10,992 nucleotides of DNA from Acetobacteraceae bacterium. GTDB taxonomy: Bacteria; Pseudomonadota; Alphaproteobacteria; Acetobacterales; Acetobacteraceae. A program made the translations under genes and the position numbers. The notes under the pieces were generated by a model. That model worked only from the letters and a program-made list of their open reading frames with translations, did no database searches and was not told the DNA's origin. Location of the stretch: contig CANJOG010000036.1 in NCBI GenBank assembly GCA_947475475.1, forward strand, positions 1 to 10,992, given 5' to 3'. Positions 1-6,060 of the stretch are shown in pieces (within the stretch, counting starts at the first letter, position 1; each line of letters opens with the position of its first letter).

Positions 1-1518
1 AATCCCGATCCGCTCGGCTCGGCCCGCGATATTCGCGAAACCTTTGCGCGCATGGCGATGAATGACGAGGAGACGGTGGCGCTGATTGCCGGCGGGCATA
101 CCTTCGGCAAGACCCATGGCGCGGCCAATCCCGGCGAGTATTGCGGCCCGGCGCCCGAGGGGGCGGCGATCGAGGAGCAGGGGCTTGGCTGGAAGAACAG
201 TTTCGGTAGCGGCAAAGCGGGCGATGCGATCACCAGCGGGCTGGAAGGTGCCTGGACCCCCAACCCGATACGCTGGGATAGCGGGTATTTCGACACTCTG
301 TTCGGATTTGACTGGGAATTGGTGAAAAGCCCGGCCGGTGCGCATCAATGGGCGCCGAAGAATGGGGCCGGTGCGGGTACCGTGCCGGATGCGCATGATC
401 CGGCCAAGCGCCATGCCCCGATGATGTCCACGGCGGATATCGCGCTGAAGGACGATCCCGTCTATGCGAAAATCTCGCGGCATTTACACGCAAATCCGGA
501 AGAATTCGCCGATGCCTTCGCGCGGGCCTGGTACAAGCTGACGCATCGCGACATGGGGCCGTATGTGCGCGGCCTCGGGCCGCTGGTGCCGGCCGAGCCG
601 CAGATCTGGCAGGACCCGACGCCGCCGGTCACGCATGGGCTGATCGGTGCGGCGGATATTGCCGCGTTGAAGGCGCGGTTGCTGGCCGCGGGCCTGTCCA
701 TTCCGCAGCTTGTCACCACGGCCTGGGCCTCGGCCTCGACGTTCCGTGGCACGGATCGGCGTGGCGGTGCGAATGGGGCGCGGATTCGCTTGGCGCCGCA
801 GAAGGACTGGGCGGCGAACCAGCCGGCGCAACTGGCCTATGTGTTGCAAACTCTGGAGACAATCCAAGGGGAGTTCAACAGCACACAGACCGGCAATACG
901 CGCGTCTCGCTCGCCGATCTGATCGTGCTCGGCGGCTGTGCGGCCATCGAACTGGCGGCGCAGCGGGCCGGGCATGCGGTGGTGGTGCCCTTCACGCCAG
1001 GCCGCACCGATGCGACGCCTGAGCAGACCGATGTGGCGTCGTTTGCCGTGCTGGAGCCGCGCGCGGACGGGTTCCGCAACTATGTCCAGAGCGGGCAGGT
1101 GCGGCCGGAGGCGGAGTTGCTGATTGACAAAGCAAGTTTTCTGACACTCACCGCCCCGGAGATGACGGTTCTGCTCGGCGGGCTGCGCGTGTTGAATGTG
1201 GTGGTCGGCCAGACCCGGCTTGGCGTGTTCACCGATCAGCCGGAGACGCTGAGCAATGAATTCTTCGTCAATCTGCTCGATATGAACACGGAATGGCGGA
1301 AATCGGAGGCCGCGGACGGCGTGTTCGAAGGGCGCGATGCGGCGACCGGCGCAGTGAAATGGACCGGCAGCAGCGTCGATCTCATCTTCGGCTCGAACGC
1401 GGAATTGCGCGCGCTGGCGGAGGTCTATGCGTCGGAAGATGCGAAGGCGACGCTTGTGCGGGACTTTGTCGCCGCCTGGGACAAGGTGATGATGCTGGAT
1501 CGCTTCGAACTGGCGTGA
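1..1518 (+). CDS. katG: Catalase-peroxidase KatG, C-terminal part (5' end outside window)
   Basis: This is a bifunctional haem catalase-peroxidase that removes H2O2 in the cytoplasm. The reading frame is open from base 1 (N-P-D-P-L...), so the gene begins upstream. About 505 residues of the usual 720-740 are present, starting late in the N-terminal haem domain and running through the whole C-terminal domain. The proximal haem ligand His lies in GGHTFGKTHG (codon 97-99, equivalent to M. tuberculosis His270). The Met at 52-54 matches Met255 of the Met-Tyr-Trp adduct that catalase activity needs. DAITSG (Ser codon 235-237) matches Ser315, the isoniazid-resistance site, here the wild-type Ser. 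The proximal Trp follows at 253-255 (Trp321 equivalent). THRDMGP holds the equivalent of the switch Arg418. The end, AAWDKVMMLDRFELA, is typical of the family. The gene converges on the deaminase gene with only 16 bases between the stops. The ATG at 52 is internal, not a start. Confidence 0.97.
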   Translation, partial: NPDPLGSARDIRETFARMAMNDEETVALIAGGHTFGKTHGAANPGEYCGPAPEGAAIEEQGLGWKNSFGSGKAGDAITSGLEGAWTPNPIRWDSGYFDTLFGFDWELVKSPAGAHQWAPKNGAGAGTVPDAHDPAKRHAPMMSTADIALKDDPVYAKISRHLHANPEEFADAFARAWYKLTHRDMGPYVRGLGPLVPAEPQIWQDPTPPVTHGLIGAADIAALKARLLAAGLSIPQLVTTAWASASTFRGTDRRGGANGARIRLAPQKDWAANQPAQLAYVLQTLETIQGEFNSTQTGNTRVSLADLIVLGGCAAIELAAQRAGHAVVVPFTPGRTDATPEQTDVASFAVLEPRADGFRNYVQSGQVRPEAELLIDKASFLTLTAPEMTVLLGGLRVLNVVVGQTRLGVFTDQPETLSNEFFVNLLDMNTEWRKSEAADGVFEGRDAATGAVKWTGSSVDLIFGSNAELRALAEVYASEDAKATLVRDFVAAWDKVMMLDRFELA

Positions 1519-1534
1519 CGATGCCGCCGCCTGC

Positions 1535-1957
1535 TCAGCGTTGATAGGGCAGCGGCAGCAGGGCGCGGACGGGCAGCTTCATCGGCCCGTCCTTGCCCGG
1601 CACGATCACCAGCGCGTCCGGGTCGTAATCCATCAGCAATTCGCGGCAGGCGCCGCAGGGCGAGACGATGGCGATCTCTCCCGTCTCGTCCGGCTTGGGG
1701 TGGCGCAGGGCGACCGCCACCTCGACGCTGGAATCGCCTTCCATGATGGCCTGGCCAAGCGCGATGGGCTCGGCACAGACCTGCAAGCGGCCGACCGTGG
1801 CGCCGAGATGGATGCCGGTGAAGATCGTCCCGTTCCGCGTGCGGATGGCGGCAGAGACGGTGTGCCAGAAGGGGCGGTAATTGCGCAGCAGCACGTCGCG
1901 GGCGGCCTCGATGAGGTCGTTATCCTGCGGCGACAGGCCTAGTGAAATCCACTCCAT
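1535..1957 (-). CDS. Cytidine deaminase-fold enzyme, blasticidin-S deaminase (Bsr)-like
   Basis: This is a predicted zinc-dependent nucleoside deaminase of 140 residues. The active-site motifs are V-C61-A-E63 (zinc Cys and proton-shuttle Glu) and SP-C101-G-A-C104-REL (two more zinc Cys). From memory, it matches Bacillus cereus Bsr almost block by block: AAIRT, GR-x-x-VCAE-x-IA, a VAVRHP-like block, VSPCG-x-CREL, DY-x-PD, and a final LPLPYQR where Bsr has a similar L-P-L-x-Y-x-R end. It may deaminate cytidine, or a cytosine-nucleoside antibiotic such as blasticidin S; the sequence cannot decide. The start was set at the ATG at 1957 because the product then has the same length as Bsr and its first helix (LIEAARDVLL) begins where expected. 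The frame is open to an ATG at 2074, but those 39 extra residues look unstructured. No start has a strong ribosome site. A plain Cda function is the main alternative. Confidence 0.87.
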   Translation of the reverse strand: MEWISLGLSPQDNDLIEAARDVLLRNYRPFWHTVSAAIRTRNGTIFTGIHLGATVGRLQVCAEPIALGQAIMEGDSSVEVAVALRHPKPDETGEIAIVSPCGACRELLMDYDPDALVIVPGKDGPMKLPVRALLPLPYQR

Positions 1958-2134
1958 ATCCTGCACAGTCAATTCTCCCGGTCTCGCTTCTCCAATGATC
2001 GCGAGGGTCGCGGACAGCTTCGCTCCCATTTGCGGCTTTGGATAGGGTTGTGGTGCTGAAAGCCGGCGGATCATGGAAATGCCGTGATCGCGGCTGAGAG
2101 TGCCCTGGGGCGCGTTTTCCCCGGGGGTTGGCCG

Positions 2135-2644
2135 ATGCGCTTTACAATTGCGTCCTGTGGGGCGGTCCTTTTGGGCCTGGCGGTTCTATCCCCGGCGCAG
2201 GCCGCGCTGCCGCGTGACATTCAGGCCCGCATCCTGGCCGTCCATAACGCCACCCGCGCCGAGGTGGGCGTGGCACCTCTGCGCTGGGATGAGCGCCTGG
2301 CGCGCGATGCCGAGGAGTGGGCGCGGCATCTCACGCAGATCAACGCCTTGCAGCATTGGGGCACGCATGGCGAGCCGCCCAATGGTGAGGGCGAAAATCT
2401 CTGGATGGGCAGCCGGGGGTATTACACGGTCGAGCAGATGGTGGGTGGCTGGGTTGGCGAGAAGGCCGCGTTCCGGCGGTTGCGGAACTGGGAAGATGAT
2501 TTCGCCCATGTCGGGCATTACACGCAGATGGTGTGGCGTGCGACCAATGCGGTGGGCTGCGCGATTGCGGGGAATGGGCAGTTTGATTTTCTCGTGTGCC
2601 GGTATGCGCCGCAGGGGAATGTGGTGGGGCAGCCAGCCTACTAG
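2135..2644 (+). CDS. Secreted CAP/SCP-domain protein (PR-1-like)
   Basis: This is an exported protein of the CAP superfamily (cysteine-rich secretory, antigen 5, PR-1), 169 residues. The N-terminus is a signal peptide: MRF, a hydrophobic stretch over residues 4-20, and an A-Q-A signal-peptidase site near residue 23. The CAP domain follows: helix IQARILAVHNATRAEVG (29-45), L-x-WDERLARDAEEWA (49-63), GENLW (86-90), W-x-x-EK (107-111), and the CAP1 signature GHYTQMVWR (127-135). The CAP2-like end is VCRYAPQGNVVG (154-165). The cavity residues His78, Glu87, Glu109 and His128 seem kept. Cys142 and Cys155 could form a disulfide. Bacterial family members are extracytoplasmic and mostly of unknown activity. 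The ATG at 2135 is chosen because the signal peptide then sits at the N-terminus and GGGGG lies about 10 bases before it. An in-frame ATG at 2084 would add 17 residues ahead of the signal. Confidence 0.9.
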   Translation: MRFTIASCGAVLLGLAVLSPAQAALPRDIQARILAVHNATRAEVGVAPLRWDERLARDAEEWARHLTQINALQHWGTHGEPPNGEGENLWMGSRGYYTVEQMVGGWVGEKAAFRRLRNWEDDFAHVGHYTQMVWRATNAVGCAIAGNGQFDFLVCRYAPQGNVVGQPAY

Positions 2645-2730
2645 CCCGGTCCCGCCGGAGGCCTTGTGCCGCGCGCGGCGGCGTCTATCGTTGATCCCTG
2701 GAATTGGATGGGCCAGACGCGGGAGCCGGC

Positions 2731-3414
2731 ATGGAGCTGATCAATCTGACGGGGCGGCGAGTCCTGATTACCCAGGCCGGGGATTTCATGGGGCCGGCGC
2801 TGTGCGACACGTTCGCGCGGCTCGGTGCGGATGTGGTGGCCGATGCGCAGGCGCTGACCGATCCGGACCTGCCGCGGCAGGTGGTCGCGGCGGCGGGGAA
2901 GATCGACGTGTTGGTCATCAACCTTGCCATTGCGGCGCCCAGCACGCCGGCGGTTTCGGTGGAGGAGGCGGAGTGGCGGGATGTCTTCGCCCATCTGGTG
3001 GACCCGCTGCCGCGCCTGGTGCGGGCGGCTCTCCCGGCGATGATGGAGCGGCGGGCGGGTCGGATTGTGCTGATGGGGAGTGCCGCGGCGTTGCGCGGGA
3101 TGAAGCGCGCCTCGACCTATAGCGCCGCGCGTGGGGCGCAGCTTGCCTATATCCAGGCGGTGGGGATCGAGGCGGCGCCGTTCAATGTGCAGATCAATGC
3201 GATCGCGCAGAACTTCGTCGATAATCCCACGTACTTTCCGCCCGAGGTGCAGGCGTTGCCGGCCTTTCAGGAGCGGCTGAAACGCGAAGTGCCGCTGGGA
3301 AGGCTGGTCTCGGCCGAGGAGGATGCGATGCTGGCGGCTTATCTCGCCAGCGATGCGGGCGGGTGTTTTGTGGGGCAGGTGTTTCCGGTGAGTGGGGGGT
3401 GGGCGATGCGGTAG
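2731..3414 (+). CDS. Putative halohydrin dehalogenase (SDR-derived)
   Basis: This 227-residue protein has the short-chain dehydrogenase fold but not its cofactor or catalytic motifs. In place of TGxxxGxG it has T14-Q-A-G-D-F19-M-G21, exactly the T-X4-F-X-G halide-pocket signature of halohydrin dehalogenases. The triad is Ser117, Tyr130 and Arg134, spaced S-X12-Y-X3-R, with Arg replacing the SDR Lys. NNAG is replaced by INLA. Further on, QNFVDNPTYFPPE (160-172) resembles the halide-binding loop and S-P-Y-F-x-P region of HheC, and GQVFPVSGGWAM (215-226) its C-terminal GQVF-x-x-x-GG. Such enzymes convert vicinal halohydrins to epoxides and open epoxides with azide, cyanide or nitrite, without NAD(P). 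Family proteins are about 225-260 residues long, which fits. The ATG at 2731 follows GGGAG by 5 bases; a TTG at 2704 is less likely. The gene follows the CAP gene by 86 bases, and nothing nearby suggests a dehalogenation operon. Alternative: an inactive SDR relative. Confidence 0.82.
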   Translation: MELINLTGRRVLITQAGDFMGPALCDTFARLGADVVADAQALTDPDLPRQVVAAAGKIDVLVINLAIAAPSTPAVSVEEAEWRDVFAHLVDPLPRLVRAALPAMMERRAGRIVLMGSAAALRGMKRASTYSAARGAQLAYIQAVGIEAAPFNVQINAIAQNFVDNPTYFPPEVQALPAFQERLKREVPLGRLVSAEEDAMLAAYLASDAGGCFVGQVFPVSGGWAMR

Positions 3415-3416
3415 GG

Positions 3417-3444
3417 GGGGGCAGAGGGGCCAAAAATTGCCCCC
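3417..3444 (+). terminator. Possible hairpin terminator after the dehalogenase gene
   Basis: GGGGGCA (3417-3423) and TGCCCCC (3438-3444) form a perfect 7-bp stem around a 14-base loop, directly after the stop codon. A smaller GGGGC/GCCCC stem (3426-3430 with 3439-3443) competes with it. There is no T run after the stem, so intrinsic termination is uncertain. Confidence 0.3.
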
Positions 3445-3501
3445 GAATCTCTCGGGCATTGCGACCCTGGATTTTCCGCTCACTCAAGAATCATGCTAAC
3501 C

Positions 3502-3522
3502 ATCACCGCTTAAGAAGGTGAT
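3502..3522. repeat. Inverted repeat upstream of the HEPN-like gene
   Basis: ATCACC (3502-3507) and GGTGAT (3517-3522) are perfect 6-bp arms around a 9-base centre that contains the palindrome CTTAAG. The repeat lies over the expected -35 region of the promoter whose -10 is TATAGT at 3531-3536. It could therefore be an operator, perhaps for autoregulation; this is inference. Confidence 0.35.
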
Positions 3523-3530
3523 TTCCCGAC

Positions 3531-3536
3531 TATAGT
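3531..3536 (+). promoter_or_regulatory. Probable -10 element of the HEPN-like gene
   Basis: TATAGT differs from the TATAAT consensus at one position and lies 25 bases before the ATG at 3562, with GAGGAA (3552-3557) in between. No good -35 is visible; the inverted repeat at 3502-3522 occupies that region. The element overlaps the GTG at 3535, which argues against that codon as the start. Confidence 0.4.
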
Positions 3537-3561
3537 GCAGCGCAATAGCGCGAGGAATCTG

Positions 3562-4353
3562 ATGGCTCAGACGGCAGATAGTTCAAAAATTGGCGCAAAA
3601 AGAAAGCTACCAAGTGGAAAAGAGATCATGAAGCGGCGTCCGCCGGATGATTTGAGTCTGCGCCCTGCTCGCTTTGAATCTGACCCTAAGAAAGCCTATA
3701 CGAAAGAGCAACTGGCAGAAATTGGAGCTATAACGCTAAAGTGGAACCAGATCGAGGCACATATAGAATTCATTGCAACATGGATATTGTTTACGAAATC
3801 GCCATTCTGGTTGCAGTTATCGATTAACAAGGCTCTCAGTGCTAAATCAAAACTGAATTTTCTTAAAGAGTGCCTTAAGCACTCTAGGCTATTCGACGAC
3901 AAAGCCCAGAGTTGTATAGCCGACTGTTTCGCTCAAGTTGAACAGTGCAGGGCATATCGAAATGCCATAATGCATCACCACATCTACGATCACGAGAAAG
4001 GCATAGGATCCTATATCGACGAGTCCCATTCACCATACCAAATTCTGGTTTCTATAGAAGCCCTTAAGGCATTATATGGAATACTGTGTTCCCTGCTGGA
4101 TGAGTTGCGGGAAATTGACCTGCTGTTCCGCTTGGAAACGGATGCACAAAGACCCGGAAGGCTCGATAAGAAAACGCAAAAGTTCCACCCGCTCAGCGAT
4201 ATTGAATTAAAGAAGATCGTCATACCAGAGCACACAAAGCGGATATTGGATTTACAGAAATATCGGAAGGATCTGCAGAAACTGCCGAAATTTCCGGACG
4301 CCGACCTTATCCGTTCGATGAACGAGAACGAGGACCCTGCCGAGGGCCAATAG
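3562..4353 (+). CDS. Hypothetical protein with HEPN-like R-N-X3-H motif
   Basis: This gene is not recognised as a named family. The product has 263 residues. Residues 1-46 are basic and low in structure. Residues 47-190 look all-helical, with W-N-Q-I-E (61-65) in the first helix and then R133-N-A-I-M-H138 at the end of a helix (CRAYRNAIMHHH). R-X4-H with Asn after the Arg is the signature of HEPN domains. These are often ribonucleases and are frequent in toxin-antitoxin and phage-defence systems, so metal-independent RNase activity is possible. Residues 190-263 are charged and Lys-rich. No signal peptide or membrane segment is seen. The ATG at 3562 follows GAGGAA by 4 bases. Base composition is about 40-43 % G+C in two sampled lines, far below its neighbours, which suggests transfer. 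It converges on the nuclease-like gene with a 48-base gap. The function is inferred from one motif only. Confidence 0.75.
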   Translation: MAQTADSSKIGAKRKLPSGKEIMKRRPPDDLSLRPARFESDPKKAYTKEQLAEIGAITLKWNQIEAHIEFIATWILFTKSPFWLQLSINKALSAKSKLNFLKECLKHSRLFDDKAQSCIADCFAQVEQCRAYRNAIMHHHIYDHEKGIGSYIDESHSPYQILVSIEALKALYGILCSLLDELREIDLLFRLETDAQRPGRLDKKTQKFHPLSDIELKKIVIPEHTKRILDLQKYRKDLQKLPKFPDADLIRSMNENEDPAEGQ

Positions 4354-4401
4354 ACGGTTCAGGTCATGCACAAACTATTTGAATACTCTGCTCCCCGTGT
4401 T

Positions 4402-5103
4402 TCAGACAGAAATGACGTGCCAAAAGTCCAGATCGGCAGCTCTATGGTGTCCATTGTCGCAGCGCTCAACCGTTAGCTTGTTGCCTACCTGAAGCTGAAT
4501 CCATGGAATACTGCCATCCTTCTTGCGCGCCCAAGGCGGCCAGATTTCGAAATTCGGGCGCGTCAGCCCTGGGGATATAAGTAGGAGATTGAATCTAATC
4601 GGATTCTGGTGCGGGATAAGCTCGGCGTAAAATTTCCGCAGCAGTTCAATTCGTTGGAGCTTGCTCTTTAGCTGGGCAGGGCCAAATGAGCGATTAGCCT
4701 TAGCCTCCACCATGACCGGCCTGTCACAAGTCGCGATGACAAGATCAATGTCCTCTTGATTGCCTTCAACAAGCTGTCTGCCCTTCTCTTCTTTTGAGTG
4801 TGGCGTCGCCATAGCGTGCTTTTTATTGTCAAAGGGACGAATGCCGCCTTCACTATGCTCAGTGCACGCCATTTCGCCCTTCGCCAAGACCGCCAACGCA
4901 CCCGCAAGCCAGCTGATATGATAGTCGGTTGCCCACCATGCATCGGCAAGAGCTTCAGCGCTGATTTCAAGTTCATCGGCTAATTGATTGCGGAAGTCCG
5001 GAGTAAGTTTCAGCTGGGTCCCTTGGGGTTCCAAAGCTGCTCGGATCAATAGGTTGCGCTCCTTGCGGTTAAAGCGTTCAAGCGCCTGGGCGAGTGGACT
5101 CAT
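4402..5103 (-). CDS. Hypothetical protein, PD-(D/E)XK nuclease-like
   Basis: This 233-residue protein is not recognised as a named family. The N-terminal part has a charged helical block, ALERFNRKERNLLIRAAL (7-24), and a W-W-A-T-D-Y-H-I-S-W-L segment (56-66). The C-terminal part has the pattern of a PD-(D/E)XK nuclease core: D118-I-D120, then hydrophobic strands, then V-E133-A-K135, followed by a helix with Q144 and several Lys (141-156). That spacing and the E-x-K on a beta strand fit restriction-enzyme-like or Holliday-resolvase-like nucleases, but no fold search was possible. LLLISPGL (173-180) may be the next core strand. The ATG at 5103 follows GGGAAA by about 8 bases; an in-frame ATG at 5178 would add 25 residues and run through the inverted repeat at 5162-5182. 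G+C is near 50 % in a sampled line, lower than the flanks. It is convergent with the HEPN-like gene. Confidence 0.75.
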   Translation of the reverse strand: MSPLAQALERFNRKERNLLIRAALEPQGTQLKLTPDFRNQLADELEISAEALADAWWATDYHISWLAGALAVLAKGEMACTEHSEGGIRPFDNKKHAMATPHSKEEKGRQLVEGNQEDIDLVIATCDRPVMVEAKANRSFGPAQLKSKLQRIELLRKFYAELIPHQNPIRFNLLLISPGLTRPNFEIWPPWARKKDGSIPWIQLQVGNKLTVERCDNGHHRAADLDFWHVISV

Positions 5104-5161
5104 GACAATTGTTTCCCGGACTACCAAGTTTGTTGCATGAAACCATGGAGCGTCCATTATT

Positions 5162-5182
5162 GCTATTGAGGCAGTCAATAGC
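5162..5182. repeat. Perfect 8-bp inverted repeat upstream of the nuclease-like gene
   Basis: GCTATTGA (5162-5169) and TCAATAGC (5175-5182) are perfect arms around GGCAG, 58 bases before the ATG at 5103. Read on the minus strand, the arm contains TATTGACT, which resembles a -35 box. The element could be an operator or a hairpin in the leader. There is no T run to make it a terminator. Confidence 0.45.
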
Positions 5183-5273
5183 TAAGGGGTTGGCTCGAAT
5201 GTCGCTCGATGTTGGTATCGACTGTGGCAACCGCACCCCGATTTCGGCTTCGCCTCCATCCGGGCTACGTACC

Positions 5274-6044
5274 TCACCCCTCCCGCGTCCGCCGCTCCAA
5301 ACTCATCCGCACCCGATACCGCCCAGCCGGAAACTGCCCAAGCCCCACCTCGATCAGATGGTTGTTCTCATCGTAGAACTTCGTCCGCACCAGCAAAATC
5401 GGTGAGCCCACCACGACGTTCAGCCGCTCTGCGACGCCTTCGTCGGCGGCGGCGGCTTCGGTTTCCTGTTCGACGCGGCGGCAGAGCAAATTGTGGTGTT
5501 GTTCGATCAGTGAATAGACGGTGAGTTCGCCTTCCACATAAGGAAGAATATCGCGGAAGCGGGGCTCGATATAGATTTCGGAAAAGCAGATCGGATCGCC
5601 GCCGGCGCGGCCGCTGCGCAGAATGGCGATGCGGAGCCAGTCACTCCCTGGCCGCACTTCCAGGCGGCGGGCCAGCGCGTCATCGGCGCGGATGTGTTCG
5701 GTGGCGAGCAGCTTCGAGCGGGTGAGTTTGGCGTAATGCAGAAGGCTCTCGATGGAGCGGACGGAATTGACGAATCCGCCATCCGGGTTGGCCGCCGCGA
5801 TCACCGAGCGGGCGCCGCGGCGGCGTTGGATGAAGCCGAGTTCCTGGATCTGGCGTAACGCCTCGCGGATGGTATTGCGGCCGGCGCCGAAGCGGGTGGC
5901 GAGATCAGCCTCGCTCGGCAGCGTGCCGCCGACCGGCCAGGCGCCGGCCTGGATGTCGCGGATCAGCGTTGCCGCAATCTCCCGGTAGCCGCTCGCCTGA
6001 GGCGGGCCGGACGGGAGATCGGGGCGTGGCGCATCTTGCGTCAT
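5274..6044 (-). CDS. GntR-family transcriptional regulator (HutC/UTRA type)
   Basis: This is a one-component regulator of 256 residues. Residues 18-83 form the GntR winged helix-turn-helix: Y-R-E-I-A, the G-x-x-LPSEADLATRFG block (40-53), R-N-T-IREALRQIQELG (56-70), then the wing with RRRGARS (74-80). Residues about 98-248 match a UTRA ligand-binding domain of the HutC/FarR subfamily, with C-FSEIYIEPRF (153-163) and a final strand GLGQFPAGRYRVRMSLE (234-250) typical of that domain. The ligand is unknown; UTRA domains usually bind small organic acids or sugars that release DNA. The gene lies 16 bases downstream of the acyl-CoA synthetase stop on the same strand, so both are probably co-transcribed. 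Its likely targets are the two similar 18-bp dyads at 8186-8203 and 8297-8314. The ATG at 6044 is chosen because more upstream starts would lie inside the preceding gene. Confidence 0.92.
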   Translation of the reverse strand: MTQDAPRPDLPSGPPQASGYREIAATLIRDIQAGAWPVGGTLPSEADLATRFGAGRNTIREALRQIQELGFIQRRRGARSVIAAANPDGGFVNSVRSIESLLHYAKLTRSKLLATEHIRADDALARRLEVRPGSDWLRIAILRSGRAGGDPICFSEIYIEPRFRDILPYVEGELTVYSLIEQHHNLLCRRVEQETEAAAADEGVAERLNVVVGSPILLVRTKFYDENNHLIEVGLGQFPAGRYRVRMSLERRTREG

Positions 6045-6060
6045 GCCTGACGCAAACTCC

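Noticed and set aside
1519..1560. Bidirectional terminator between katG and the deaminase gene
   Set aside because: GC-rich segments can pair only imperfectly and there is no T run on either strand.
2100..3122. Plus-strand open frame (340 codons) across the CAP and dehalogenase genes
   Set aside because: It spans two real genes in another frame, has a Trp/Arg/Gly-rich composition and no domain.
3535..3561. GTG at 3535 as the start of the HEPN-like gene
   Set aside because: It falls within the likely -10 box, and the ATG at 3562 has a well-spaced GAGGAA.
3415..5273. Integrated element with attachment repeats
   Set aside because: No tRNA, integrase or convincing flanking direct repeat could be found by eye; only the change in composition supports transfer.
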